From CAYVDB01 sp964450705 (GTDB lineage Bacteria > Patescibacteriota > Minisyncoccia > Phycocordibacterales > Zambryskibacteraceae): a stretch of 21,672 nt of DNA. The stretch is taken from assembly GCA_964450705.1 (NCBI GenBank), contig CAYVDB010000014.1, positions 1 through 21,672 on the forward strand, given 5' to 3'. The notes under the pieces were generated by a model. It did no database searches, was not told where the DNA came from, and was given only the letters and a program-made list of their open reading frames with translations. Below, one piece after another: positions 5,587-15,079 of this stretch. How positions within the stretch are numbered: position 1 is the first letter of the stretch; each line of letters begins with the position of its first letter. Made by a program: the position numbers and the translations under genes.

Positions 5587-6729
5587 ATGCAGAAAAACCG
5601 TATCTTTTTCGTTGTTGGGTGTCTTATAAGCTTACCTCTATTTGCCTTTGCAGGGGTAGTTCGGGTTGATGAGAACTATTCTCTAAGGAAAGGGGAGGTT
5701 GTGTCCGAAGACCTCTATGCTATTGGTAGTAACACTACACTTGCAGGTAATGTTTTTGGTGATCTTATTGCAACAGGGTTGTCTCTTTTTGTCGGGGGGA
5801 ATGAAGTAGAAAATGACGCTATTCTTTTTGCAAATACTGCTAATGTTGTTTCAAATATAAAGGGGGATCTTCGTGGGCTGGTTCGGCAGATGTATCTTGG
5901 AGGCTCGGTTGGTGAAGATGTTGCGATTGTTTCTCAAACTTTTGAAATTATTCCAGAGACTTTAGTAAAGGGAAGTGTATCTGTTGTCGCTCTCGATATA
6001 TCTATTAGAGGTAAGATTGAGGGGAATCTTAGTGCAGTTGCCGGAGAGGTATACATTGATGATGTTATCAAAGGAAACGTAACTGTTCGCGCAGATCGTA
6101 TTACTTTAGGCCCTCAAGCTCGCATAGAGGGTAACCTAACTTATTCCGCATCTTTACCTGTTGAGATGGAAAATGGATCTCAAGTGATCGGAGAGGTTTC
6201 ATATAGTCAAATTAAGACCAGAACTGAAGCAGAGAAACTTATACCGAGTTTATGGGGAACGTGGCTATTTATTAAATTTGTTGTTTTGCTTTTGTCGGCA
6301 TTGGTATTTCATGGGTTATTGCGTAATATATCTCGTCGTTTTGTCAGCGTATCGATGGAGCATCCTTTCGGTTCTCTTCTGCGAGGGTTTCTTGTTTTTG
6401 TAGCAGTTCCAATAGCTTCGTTTATCGGTTTTCTTACTTTCATTGCAATTCCATTTTCCCTTCTTGCTCTTGCGCTTTTCACAATCGGAATACTTGTGGC
6501 TATGGTTTATGCCCCAATTATTTTTGGATCATTTATTACTGTCCTATTTCATAGACAAAAGTTGCAAGATCATCAAGTGACATGGAGAAGTATTCTTGTT
6601 GGAGTTATCGCTATAACATTTCTCGATCTGATTCCGATTGTTGGAGAGCCTCTCAGTTATATTTTGCTGCTTATCGCTCTTGGTGGTATATATCAAGTTC
6701 TCTTTGATAAGTTTGTTGAGGTGAGATAA
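5587..6729 (+). CDS. Membrane protein with exported bactofilin-like beta-helix domain
   Basis: 380 residues. A signal peptide (about 1-22) is followed by about 180 residues of short repeating strands with a periodic Gly-Asn/Asp pattern (for example LAGNVFGDLIATG, IKGDLRGL, SVGEDVAIV, IEGNLSAVAGEV, IKGNVTVRAD), as in bactofilin or polymer-forming cytoskeletal beta-helices. The C-terminal part (about 222-375) has roughly four hydrophobic segments. Bactofilins normally sit in the cytoplasm and polymerise; here the repeat domain follows a signal peptide and should face outside, with the C-terminal helices as anchor. Its role may be an envelope scaffold, which is inference. The SGNH hydrolase gene follows after 12 bp and is probably in the same operon. 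Confidence 0.82.
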   Translation: MQKNRIFFVVGCLISLPLFAFAGVVRVDENYSLRKGEVVSEDLYAIGSNTTLAGNVFGDLIATGLSLFVGGNEVENDAILFANTANVVSNIKGDLRGLVRQMYLGGSVGEDVAIVSQTFEIIPETLVKGSVSVVALDISIRGKIEGNLSAVAGEVYIDDVIKGNVTVRADRITLGPQARIEGNLTYSASLPVEMENGSQVIGEVSYSQIKTRTEAEKLIPSLWGTWLFIKFVVLLLSALVFHGLLRNISRRFVSVSMEHPFGSLLRGFLVFVAVPIASFIGFLTFIAIPFSLLALALFTIGILVAMVYAPIIFGSFITVLFHRQKLQDHQVTWRSILVGVIAITFLDLIPIVGEPLSYILLLIALGGIYQVLFDKFVEVR

Positions 6730-6741
6730 AACTCATTTAAA

Positions 6742-7362
6742 ATGAAAAAATATTTTTTCATACTACTTGGAGTAAGTACTCTTATTCTTTTTTTGTATTT
6801 CATTTTTTCTCGAGGTGAAGAAATAAAAAATTATCCCTCAAAGAACTCAGAAATTATTGCTTTCGGTGACAGCCTTATTGAAGGAGTTGGTTCAACGCAG
6901 GGGAACGATTTGATTTCCATACTGAGTAGTAAGCTCGACAAACCAATTCGTAATTTTGGCCGAGGAGGGGATACTACAGCACTTGCGCTTGAGCGCCTTC
7001 CTAGAGTAGTCCAAGAAATTCCTAATCCAAAAGTAGTGATTCTTCTATTGGGCGGGAATGATTTTTTAAGAAAAGTTCCAAAAGAAGAGACGTTTCGTAA
7101 TCTAGAAACAATCATTAAAGAATTTCAATCAAGAGGAGCTGTTGTTTTACTTCTCGGAATTCGTGGAGGAGTGCTCAAAGATAATTTTAAAGATGAGTTT
7201 GAATCCCTTCATGAAAAATATCAGACAGCTTATGTTTCAAATGTTCTCGATGGGCTCCTTACAAAGAGAGAATATATGTACGATTCTATTCATCCTAACG
7301 ACAGAGGATATGAATTGCTTTCACTGCGAATTTTCCCCATTTTGAAAGAAATCTCAAAGTAG
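6742..7362 (+). CDS. SGNH/GDSL-family hydrolase (esterase/lipase type), membrane anchored
   Basis: 206 residues. An N-terminal hydrophobic segment (about 4-22) anchors or exports the protein. All four SGNH blocks are visible: the nucleophile Ser44 in FGDSLIEG; Gly in NFGRGGDTT (71-79); Asn106 in GGND; and Asp181/His184 in DSIHPND. The fold resembles TesA-type esterases and lysophospholipases; the family also includes acetyl-esterases acting on wall sugars, so the substrate cannot be fixed. It lies 12 bp after the bactofilin-like gene, which suggests co-transcription and an envelope role. Confidence 0.9.
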   Translation: MKKYFFILLGVSTLILFLYFIFSRGEEIKNYPSKNSEIIAFGDSLIEGVGSTQGNDLISILSSKLDKPIRNFGRGGDTTALALERLPRVVQEIPNPKVVILLLGGNDFLRKVPKEETFRNLETIIKEFQSRGAVVLLLGIRGGVLKDNFKDEFESLHEKYQTAYVSNVLDGLLTKREYMYDSIHPNDRGYELLSLRIFPILKEISK

Positions 7363-7513
7363 GTGGGCGCTAGTAGTGGATATCTTTTTTGGAGTATTAG
7401 AAAAAGTGTTATTTATAGCCATTTTATATAGTATCCTCTGTTATAAAAACATATAAAAAATCTTTTTTTTCAAGTATTATAAAGAGAAGCTATATTAGTA
7501 AACAGAGAGAATT

Positions 7514-8689
7514 ATGAAAAAAGGTATTTTGAGATATGTTGTTGTTGTCTGTCTTGTTATTTCTTTTATTATCCCCTCAACAGCTGGGGCATATACTCAA
7601 GCAGATATAGACAGTATGTTTAGCGCGGTGCAGTCTTTATTGCTTCAAGTTGCTCAACTTATTGCAAATAGGAACAATCTTGCTGAGGTTTCTACTGGGG
7701 CATGCTCTATTTCTTTTGCAGCAGAAAAACCAACCATTGCTTCTGGCTCGGCTACAATAATCTATTGGGACGCAACTTCTGCTTGTAGTGGAGGAAAATT
7801 AAAGGGTGGACGATTTGGAACGGAAGGTATTTCCGTTAATAATGAAGGAGAAAAGTCCACTGAGATTCTCAAGCAATCTACAATATATACGCTGTCATTC
7901 GGCTCCACCTCTAAGACATTAACTGTGGCTGTATCTGGAGATGAAGGATCAAACACTCCAACCCTCACTCTCTCTGCAAACCCTACATCAGTAACAGCAG
8001 GTAACTCCTCAACACTTTCATGGACAGGAACTAATGTCACTAGTTGTACTGCAAGTAACGGTTGGACTGGAACGAAGGCAGTTTCTGGTAGCCAAGTTAT
8101 TTATATAGAGAGAACCACAACATATACCCTGACTTGTGTTGGATCAGGAGGAAGTGTATCTCAATCCGTAACCGTGACCGCGAACTCTCCAACGCTTACT
8201 CCAACTCTGACTTTTTCTGCTAATCCAATATCAACCATCCAAGATCAGCCGGTAGTCCTTTCTTGGTCAACAACTAACGCAACAAGTTGTACAGCAAGTG
8301 GTTCATGGACTGGGACAAAGGCGGTGTTAGGTACCCAAACAATTTATCCTGATACAACTTCAACATACGTTTTATCTTGTGTTGGGGCTTCTGGGAATGT
8401 CTCTAAATCTGTAACAGTTACAGTAACTTCAGGACAAACCCCAACCCTCACTCTCTCTGCAAACCCTACATCAGTAACAGCAGGTAACTCCTCAACACTT
8501 TCATGGACAGGAACTAATGTCACTAGTTGTACTGCAAGTAACGGTTGGACTGGGACGAAGGCAATTCAAGGAACACAGACAGTTTCTCCAACTGCAACAA
8601 GTACATATACATTAACTTGTACTGGTACAGGAGGAAGTGCAACAAAGAGCGTAACTGTTGGTGTTGGAAGTGTTCCTCCACCACCGCCA
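7514..8689 (+). CDS. Large exported Ig-repeat/beta-helix protein, N-terminal part (broken by assembly gap)
   Basis: 392 codons up to the run of N. A signal peptide (about 1-26) is followed by a short helical segment, an Ig-like domain (about 60-140) and three Ig-like repeats of about 80 residues. Each repeat has the pattern L-S-A-N-P, S-T-L-S-W, T-S-C-T-A-S, W-T-G-T-K, Y-T-L-T-C and ends in a Ser/Val strand. The two Cys of each repeat probably form the intradomain disulfide. The part ends in a Pro-rich linker (SVPPPPP). The frame after the gap starts with the same residues, so this and 8790-10764 are almost certainly one gene. Collapsing the 55-base duplicate gives a continuous protein of 392+639 = 1031 residues. 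The 150 bp before the ATG are AT-rich with a weak GAGAGAA ribosome site. Confidence 0.85.
7958..8563 (+). repeat. Near-identical 123-bp direct repeat encoding Ig-like modules
   Basis: Positions 7958-8080 and 8441-8563 are identical except for one base (8071 A versus 8554 G). They encode the first and third Ig-like repeats, while the middle one is clearly diverged. This indicates recent duplication or gene conversion within the gene, and makes the region hard to assemble. Confidence 0.85.
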
Positions 8690-8789
8690 NNNNNNNNNNN
8701 NNNNNNNNNNNNNNNNNNNNNNNNNNNNNNNNNNNNNNNNNNNNNNNNNNNNNNNNNNNNNNNNNNNNNNNNNNNNNNNNNNNNNNNNN
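8690..8789. other. Assembly gap (100 N) flanked by the same 55 bases on both sides
   Basis: The 55 bases before the gap (8635-8689) are identical to the 55 after it (8790-8844). This is what two contigs overlapping by one assembly k-mer look like when a scaffolder inserts a fixed-size gap. The real distance may be zero (overlap collapsed), or more Ig-repeat units may be missing. Confidence 0.9.
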
Positions 8790-10764
8790 AAGTGCAACAA
8801 AGAGCGTAACTGTTGGTGTTGGAAGTGTTCCTCCACCACCGCCAATTGGAATACCACAATTACCGATCTTGCCACAGGTGTATGTTGATACAACGATGCC
8901 GACTCAGACAGGAAAAACTATAACAGTAAATGCAGGTGGCAACTTCCAGCAAGCGCTTAACCAAGCGGTTCCAGGAGATACTATTGTACTTGAAGCAGGA
9001 GCAACGTTTACAGGAAACTTCACGTTACCAAATAAAAATTCTACTGGTCAGTGGATTGTGATTACTTCTTCAAAGGCATCTAGTCTTCCTCCTCCTGGGA
9101 AGCGTGTATTTCCAAAGGATGCGGTCAATATGCCTAAGATTGTTTCGAAGAATCCAAGTAGAGCGATTGTCGCTAATCAAGGAGCTGGTTACTACAGGTT
9201 TATTGGAGTAGAAATAACTGATGATGGAATTGCTAGTCAATACGGCCCAACTCTTCCTTCTGGCGGAAAGGGGGGTTATAGCTACGGACTAATTGATTTA
9301 GGGACTCTAGGCCGAGATACACAAGTGTCTCATCAGCCTCATCATATTATTTTCGATCGATCCTACATTCATGGTCAACCAAATAGTCACATTAAGTTCG
9401 GAGTGAGTCTTAATGGTACCCATCTTGCGGTTATAGATTCATACCTATCAGAATTTCATGGAATAGGACAAGATACCCAAGCTATAAATGGTTACAACGG
9501 TTTTGGGCCATTCAAGATTGTAAATAACCATTTAGAGGGTGCAGGAGAAAATCTTATATTTGGAGGCGCTGATCCAACTATTCCTGGCGCAATTGTTCGT
9601 GATGTTGAGATTCGAGGCAATTACTTCTACAAGCCGACGTCGTGGATGGTTAAAGACCCGAACTATGTTGGAATCAGATGGCTTGTAAAAAATTCATTTG
9701 AGCTTAAGCAAGGAGAACGAATTTTGGTGGAAGGTAATATCTTTAAAAACAATTGGGCTGACGGACAAGTTGGGTATTCATTTGTCATAAAGCAAGCAAA
9801 CCAAGGCGGTGGTCAGGCTGGCGCACATCTCACCACACGAGATATTACTGTAAGGAATAACATCATAGATGGTTCGGCAATGGGGATGAATATAGCAGGT
9901 ATTACTCAAGGTCCTGGGGTGAAAACTGATCGATATCTGTTTGAGCACAATTTGTTTACAGACCTTGATGTTAATAAGTGGACAAATTATTCAGGAGGCG
10001 GTTGTTGCAATGGTATTTTCCAAGTACTGTCTGATGCTGATAATGTGACTATCAGGCACAATACAGGTCTACAAAAAGGAGGGAGCAATATGCTGTCAGT
10101 AGGTGGCTCGGCTAATAATAACCTTATTGTTTCTGACAACATCTTAAATTATGGTCCATACGGTATTTCTGACACCAATCCTACCTCTATGCCTGGGGCA
10201 ATTATCAACTATAACGTTGTAGTTGGTAAGGCTCTAAGTTCTACCTATCCTGGAAACTTCAACGCTTCTACTGCGGCAGGGGTTGGCTTTGCTGGTGGAG
10301 CTAGCCCAATAACTGGTGGAGATTTTGCTCTTATATCTACAAGCCCATTTAAGGGTAAGGCAAGTGATGGAACTGATCCGGGAGCCGACATTAGTAAAGT
10401 TCTAACAGCCACCCAGTATGCAGTAAGTGGCACAGGGCAACCTCCAGTTGTTTCTTCAATGACCTCTTCTAACCTAGCCTCTATAAACCAAACCTCAAGC
10501 GTTCTAGGTGCAACAGTTAGTGGGTTTTATAGAACTCTTAGCAAGGGAATGAATGGAAGCGATGTGAGTTTGCTTCAGAATATATTGAGATCTCTTGGGT
10601 TCTTCTCTGAGGAAACTACAGGTTACTTTGGTTCTCTTACTGAGGAGGCAGTGAAGAGATTCCAGGCAGAACAAAATATTGTTTCAGGTGGTGATTCACA
10701 ATCAACAGGGTATGGTCTTGTTGGACCAAGAACACAACAGAGGCTGGTTGATTTAGGGGATTAG
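8790..10764 (+). CDS. Large exported Ig-repeat/beta-helix protein, C-terminal part with PG-binding domain
   Basis: The first 55 bases repeat the pre-gap end; the unique part begins at 8845 (IGIPQLPILPQ). A right-handed parallel beta-helix of about 500 residues follows, of pectate-lyase or polysaccharide-binding type, with strand-rich turns such as GNFQQALNQAVPGDTIVLEAGATFTG shortened into rungs, HHIIFDRSYIHG, GENLIFGGADP, VEIRGNYFYKP, ILVEGNIFKNN and ITVRNNIIDG. A Ser/Thr-rich linker leads to a C-terminal PG_binding_1 domain (last ~80 residues; SKGMNGSDVSLLQNIL, GYFGSLTEEAVKRFQ, GLVGPRTQQRL). The likely role is a wall-attached surface protein that binds or cleaves carbohydrate; no catalytic residues can be named. 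Its beta-helix is paralogous to that of the next gene. An intrinsic terminator follows at 10793. Confidence 0.87.
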
Positions 10765-10792
10765 AGAAATAAGGAGTTACCCTTTATTGTGT

Positions 10793-10825
10793 ACAAAACA
10801 GCCTTCAGTAGGCTGTTTTGTGTTA
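10793..10825 (+). terminator. Intrinsic terminator after the first beta-helix gene
   Basis: A perfect 11-bp stem, ACAAAACAGCC (10793-10803) with GGCTGTTTTGT (10811-10821), with loop TTCAGTA. The downstream T tract is broken (GTTATTGTT), so strength is moderate; the A/T-rich stem base could help in both directions. It separates the two large paralogous genes into different transcripts. Confidence 0.7.
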
Positions 10826-10874
10826 TTGTTAGGGGATAATGTATCGTTGTTAATTATTATCTAATCCTAAAATA

Positions 10875-13800
10875 ATGAAGCAGGAAGGTTTACAGAGGGT
10901 AGGAATGATAGCTATTCTTTTGCTAGTGATTTTCACATCTTTTGGCAATATAACCAAACAGTTAGGAACTTTTGTTGAGGTCGGAACAAATCTTGCTTTA
11001 ACTACAGGAGGAACAGTCCCTGCAGTTCCTACACAATTTAATGCAGTAACAGGGGCTTGTGGGGGGCAAGTCAATCTTTCTTGGCAGGCTTCTTCTGGAG
11101 CAACTTCTTATGAAATATATAGTAATCCTGGGGGTAAAAGGCCTCAGGTCACTGGGACTTCATTTGTTGATACAAATTTAAATCCAGATGCTACCTATGG
11201 ATATCAAATCCGTGCCCTTATTGAAGGTACGCTTATGTCAGCGTGGACACTTCCTGCTGTTTCTGTAAAAGCTTCATCAGTATGTTCTCCAACCGAAGTT
11301 CCTCCTAAAGCTCCAGCCCCTACAATAACTTTGTCAGCCTCACCTATAAGTATTGTTTCTGGGAACCCCTCAACCCTCACATGGTCATCAGCAAACGCAA
11401 CAAGTTGCACGGCTTCGGGAGGATGGTCAGGAGCAAAAAATACTTCAGGAAGTGAATCCGTATCTCCAACTAATACATCTACCTACACTCTAACTTGTTC
11501 AGGCAGCGGTGGCTCAGGAAGCCAATCAGTTTCAATAGCTGTTACCCCTCCACCGCCACCTATAGCAAAATTTAAGATAGGAGATAGTGTAAAAACTAAC
11601 TCAAATTTAAATATCCGATCGACTCCTGGGGGATCTCGTTTGGGCCAGCAGTCAAATGGTGCAACCGGGGTTGTTGTTTCTGGACCAGTTTTAGGTAAAG
11701 AATCACAAATTTGGTGGAATGTTGACTTCACAAATGCACCAGATGGTTGGGCTGTCGAGACTTATCTAGATAAAGCTACTGTTGCTCCACCACCTCCTCT
11801 TCCTACAGTAACAATATCAGCTACGCCTTCCTCTATTAACTCTGGAGATTCTGCGACTGTCATATGGTCGTCAACAAACGCAACATCGTGTACAGCTTCA
11901 GGTGGGTGGACTGGTACAAAATCTATTTCTGGCACAGAAGTTGTTAGCCCAACTACAGATACTACTTATACACTTTCATGTTCTGGAGCTGGAGGAAGCG
12001 CTAATGGGTCAGCTACTGTTAGCGTTACTGTAATGCCGCCATCTACAAAATTTAAAATAGGCGACTCTATCCAAACAAATTCAAGCGTAAATGTTAGAGC
12101 GGGGGCAAACGGTTCTCTTCTTGGTACACAAAGCATAGATTCTCTTGGAAGTGTTTCCGGAGGGCCGGTGTATACAGGAGGATTCCATTGGTGGAATATT
12201 GATTATACCAATTCTCCTGATGGTTGGAGTGTAGAAGATTTTTTAGATAAGTACGTTGTGCTCCCCCCAACTATAACTTTTTCTGCAAATCCAGCATCAA
12301 TTACCTCAGGCAACTCCTCCACTCTTTCATGGTTTGCAACTAATACAACAAGTTGTACCGCAAGTGGTGGGTGGACTGGATCTAAGACTGCTTCTGGATC
12401 ACAGAGCGTAACGCCAACCTCAAATACTACATATATTTTGACCTGTTCTGGTAATGGCGGAACAGTGACCCAGTCAGTGACTGTTGCGGTAAGTAGTGTA
12501 TCGTCGCCAGTTACCTTCTCTGCTTCTCCGACAGTTATTACACCTGGGTCAAGTGCAACTCTTACTTGGTCTGCTCCAAATGCGGTAAGTTGTAATGCCT
12601 CAAATGGCTGGAGTGGAAGCCAAAATATTTCAGGAAGTACAACAGTTTCTCCAACTGCAGTAAACACTACATATTTCCTATCCTGTATTGACTCTACAGG
12701 TAAGCCAACTTATAGGTCTGTCACTGTCTCTGTCTCCACGACAGGTTCTCCTATTGTAGAATTACCTCGTACTAAACCAACATATCCTTCAAATCTCGAG
12801 TCTCTTCCTTGTACGGTGAATGTTCCAGTTGGTGGGTTACAACAAGCGATATCAAATGCAAAGGGGAATGCGGTATTGTGCCTTACTCCAGGCTCTGTGC
12901 ATACAGGAAGGTTTATTTTCCCAGCAAGAGCTTCTACCGATACGAGTGGATGGATTGTGCTTCGAACTGACCCAAGCGCACAACTTCCTTCTGGGCGCAT
13001 GACTCCAACTTTAGCTGCCCCTTTGGCAAAAATTATTACTCCTAATACTCTCGCGGCGATGGAATTTTCTTCTCGATCAGCGCGGGTTATGGTTATGGGC
13101 GTTGAGATTACAAGTGATTCTAAATTAACCACAGGCCCTACTAATCTTATAATTATAAGTTCTCTGAATGAAAAGCTAGCAAGTGATCTGCCTTCAGATA
13201 TTGTGTTTGATCGAACTTATGTACATGGTTGGCCTACCCAACATTTCCGCCGCGCTTGGTTTGCTAGTGGTAAGGGGCTAACCTTTACTAGAAATTGGTG
13301 TGAAGAAATTCATATGTATAATGCTGATTCTCAGTGCATTCTCTTTGCTACCACTCCGGGGCCAGCTCTTGTTGAGGATAACCATTTGAGTGCAGCTTCG
13401 GAAAATATTATGTTTGGTGGGGCAGATCCTACTGTGCCAGGAACAAGAAATTCAGACATTACAGTGAGGCGTAACCACATTTACAAGCCTGATAGTTGGA
13501 TGGGAAAGCAGTGGAATATTAAGAATCTTATAGAAAGTAAAAATTCTCAGAGGGTGCTTATAGAGGAAAATGTATTTAGTGGTAACTGGTATGATAATCC
13601 AGGCGGTGCTCCGGGCCATGCTGCCGTGGTACTAAAATCGACAAACCAAAATGGATCTTGCCCAGGTTGCTCTACGAGTGATTGGACTGTGCGAAGGAAT
13701 AAGTTTGAAAGAATAGGAGTGCTGGCTTCGATTGCAGGTAGGGCCGATAGTTCTTCAGGGTTTTTCACCTTTGCAACTAACGAAAGGTTTCTGTTTTCCG

Positions 13801-14237
13801 AGAACTGGTCTGATATGGTTTCAGTTCCTCCTTATACCAACCAGAATAGACCAAACATAATCTTTACTGCTGAGAATTATGACGTAACCCTTGATCGAAA
13901 TTCTATTGCAGGAGCACAGGCGCTCGAATCTGGGATGCTGTTTGATTTAAGTGGCAATATTAAAGTGCCAGTAGTTAATCTAAAGTTTACTAACAATGTA
14001 ATTCCAAAGGGTAAGTATGGAGTCGGTGCAAGTAGTCTTGGAGAAGGTCTTCCTGCGTGGAAGGCTGGAGCTCTAGGCAATTCTACATGGACAAACAATG
14101 CAATTATTGGAAGTTCGGGGGCTACATACCCAGTAGGTACTACTTGGCATGGAAGTGTAGCTAGCGCCTTGGGTGTCGCGGGGGTATCTCAAGCAACGGT
14201 TGATGCTGGGGTTGCTGGCGTCGTGGTCGCACCTTAA
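10875..14237 (+). CDS. Giant exported protein: FN3, alternating Ig-like and SH3-like domains, beta-helix
   Basis: 1120 residues. An N-terminal hydrophobic segment (about 8-27) is a signal or anchor. In order: an FN3-like domain (about 50-132), Ig-like repeat (about 148-225), bacterial SH3-like domain (about 230-298; KFKIGDSVKTNSNLNIR, WWNVDFTNAPDGWAVETYL), Ig-like (about 305-385), second SH3-like (about 390-458; KFKIGDSIQTNSSVNVR, WWNIDYTNSPDGWSVEDFL), two more Ig-like repeats (about 463-625), and a right-handed parallel beta-helix to the C-terminus. The helix shares FDRTYVHGWP, ASENIMFGGADPTVPG, VRRNHIYKPDSWM and VLIEENVFSGNW with the previous protein. It lacks the PG-binding tail. SH3-like domains often bind wall peptides, so they may replace it. 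No lyase active site can be assigned. Confidence 0.87.
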   Translation: MKQEGLQRVGMIAILLLVIFTSFGNITKQLGTFVEVGTNLALTTGGTVPAVPTQFNAVTGACGGQVNLSWQASSGATSYEIYSNPGGKRPQVTGTSFVDTNLNPDATYGYQIRALIEGTLMSAWTLPAVSVKASSVCSPTEVPPKAPAPTITLSASPISIVSGNPSTLTWSSANATSCTASGGWSGAKNTSGSESVSPTNTSTYTLTCSGSGGSGSQSVSIAVTPPPPPIAKFKIGDSVKTNSNLNIRSTPGGSRLGQQSNGATGVVVSGPVLGKESQIWWNVDFTNAPDGWAVETYLDKATVAPPPPLPTVTISATPSSINSGDSATVIWSSTNATSCTASGGWTGTKSISGTEVVSPTTDTTYTLSCSGAGGSANGSATVSVTVMPPSTKFKIGDSIQTNSSVNVRAGANGSLLGTQSIDSLGSVSGGPVYTGGFHWWNIDYTNSPDGWSVEDFLDKYVVLPPTITFSANPASITSGNSSTLSWFATNTTSCTASGGWTGSKTASGSQSVTPTSNTTYILTCSGNGGTVTQSVTVAVSSVSSPVTFSASPTVITPGSSATLTWSAPNAVSCNASNGWSGSQNISGSTTVSPTAVNTTYFLSCIDSTGKPTYRSVTVSVSTTGSPIVELPRTKPTYPSNLESLPCTVNVPVGGLQQAISNAKGNAVLCLTPGSVHTGRFIFPARASTDTSGWIVLRTDPSAQLPSGRMTPTLAAPLAKIITPNTLAAMEFSSRSARVMVMGVEITSDSKLTTGPTNLIIISSLNEKLASDLPSDIVFDRTYVHGWPTQHFRRAWFASGKGLTFTRNWCEEIHMYNADSQCILFATTPGPALVEDNHLSAASENIMFGGADPTVPGTRNSDITVRRNHIYKPDSWMGKQWNIKNLIESKNSQRVLIEENVFSGNWYDNPGGAPGHAAVVLKSTNQNGSCPGCSTSDWTVRRNKFERIGVLASIAGRADSSSGFFTFATNERFLFSENWSDMVSVPPYTNQNRPNIIFTAENYDVTLDRNSIAGAQALESGMLFDLSGNIKVPVVNLKFTNNVIPKGKYGVGASSLGEGLPAWKAGALGNSTWTNNAIIGSSGATYPVGTTWHGSVASALGVAGVSQATVDAGVAGVVVAP

Positions 14238-14256
14238 TAGTACTTGAAAAGGTTTT

Positions 14257-14787
14257 GTGAAAAGAATAGTCGGTTTATTGCTACTTATCTTTCTTATTTT
14301 CTTGGCTCTTTTATTAGTGAGAGGGCTTAACTTTAAAGTTCTTAATTTTAAAGATTGTGTTGAGAAAGGTTATCCAGTGAGGGAATCTTACCCGCGCCAA
14401 TGCGAAGCTCGAGGTTTTGTGTTTACAGAGGATATTGGTAATGCTTTTGAAAAACAAAACCTTATCATCCTTGATACTCCTAGACCAAACGATACTGTTG
14501 AGAAGGAGATTGTTTTATTGGGAAAGGCTAGAGGGTATTGGTTTTTTGAAGCAACATTTTCTATCCAAGTTGTAGATTCTCTTGGTAATGTTATTGGCGA
14601 AGGCTTTGTGGAGTCGTTAAGCGAATGGATGACCGAAGACTTCGTACCATTTTCTGGTAGAGTAATCCTATCTAAAGAACCCCAGACTGAAGCAGGGCAG
14701 ATTCTTCTTAAGAAAGAAAATCCTTCAGGGGATCCTGTAAGAGATGACGCTCTTGTTGTTCCAATTATTTTCAAGAAATCTTCTTAG
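14257..14787 (+). CDS. Gmad2-domain membrane-anchored protein
   Basis: 176 residues from a GTG start, chosen because an AAAAGG sequence precedes it at suitable distance and the frame then begins with a typical anchor (MKRIVGLLLLIFLIFLALLL, about 1-22). A short Cys motif follows: a C-x3-GYPV-x4-YPRQC-x3-G-F-V-F pattern (about 34-55) that recurs in exported CPR proteins to my knowledge. Next is a Gmad2 Ig-like domain (about 68-172), with LIILDTPRPNDTVEKEIVLLGKA at its start shortened into the first strand, and FSIQVVDSLGNVIGEG after it. Gmad2 is an extracytoplasmic Ig-like fold often found near spore-germination-type domains; its role here is unknown. It starts 19 bp after the giant protein ends. 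Confidence 0.82.
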   Translation: MKRIVGLLLLIFLIFLALLLVRGLNFKVLNFKDCVEKGYPVRESYPRQCEARGFVFTEDIGNAFEKQNLIILDTPRPNDTVEKEIVLLGKARGYWFFEATFSIQVVDSLGNVIGEGFVESLSEWMTEDFVPFSGRVILSKEPQTEAGQILLKKENPSGDPVRDDALVVPIIFKKSS

Positions 14788-14803
14788 GTGATACTATAGT
14801 TTT

Positions 14804-15079
14804 ATGGATTTATTGAAAGCAGACGTGTTTTTTGTTGTTACTACAATTGCAGTAGTCATCATAACTACGGTAATTGTTGTTGCTCTTATCCATATTATCG
14901 GAATATTGCGCGATGCTCGAAGGATATCCTCCAGGGCTCGTGAGGAAGGGGAGGCGATTATCGATGATGTTGGGATGATTCGTAGAAAGGTTAAACAAGA
15001 AGCGACATCCTTCGTTAAAGGTCTTGCTTCAAAAGGTAAAAAGAAAAAAACTCATGAAAAAGACACCAAAAACATCTAA
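14804..15079 (+). CDS. Small single-pass membrane protein with charged cytoplasmic tail
   Basis: 91 residues. One long hydrophobic segment (about 8-34) is followed by an amphipathic, Arg/Glu/Lys-rich helix and a Lys-rich end (KGKKKKTHEKDTKN). I do not recognise a specific family; the shape is like small YtxH/DUF948-type membrane proteins. The 3' end overlaps the next gene (start 15054) by 26 bp, which indicates translational coupling. It lies 16 bp after the Gmad2 gene. Confidence 0.75.
   Translation: MDLLKADVFFVVTTIAVVIITTVIVVALIHIIGILRDARRISSRAREEGEAIIDDVGMIRRKVKQEATSFVKGLASKGKKKKTHEKDTKNI

Noticed and set aside
7514..10764. Frameshift between two overlapping large open frames
   Set aside because: The apparent frame change comes from the arbitrary 100-N gap and the duplicated 55 bases; collapsing them restores one frame.
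12203..12667. 154-codon open frame on the minus strand opposite the Ig repeats of the giant protein
   Set aside because: It mirrors the repeat-encoding frame and shows only the reverse of the repeated DNA; no start signal or recognisable domain.
15024..15053. Upstream TTG start for the YtxH-like gene
   Set aside because: The ribosome site would be only about 2 nt from the TTG. The ATG at 15054 gives a normal start.
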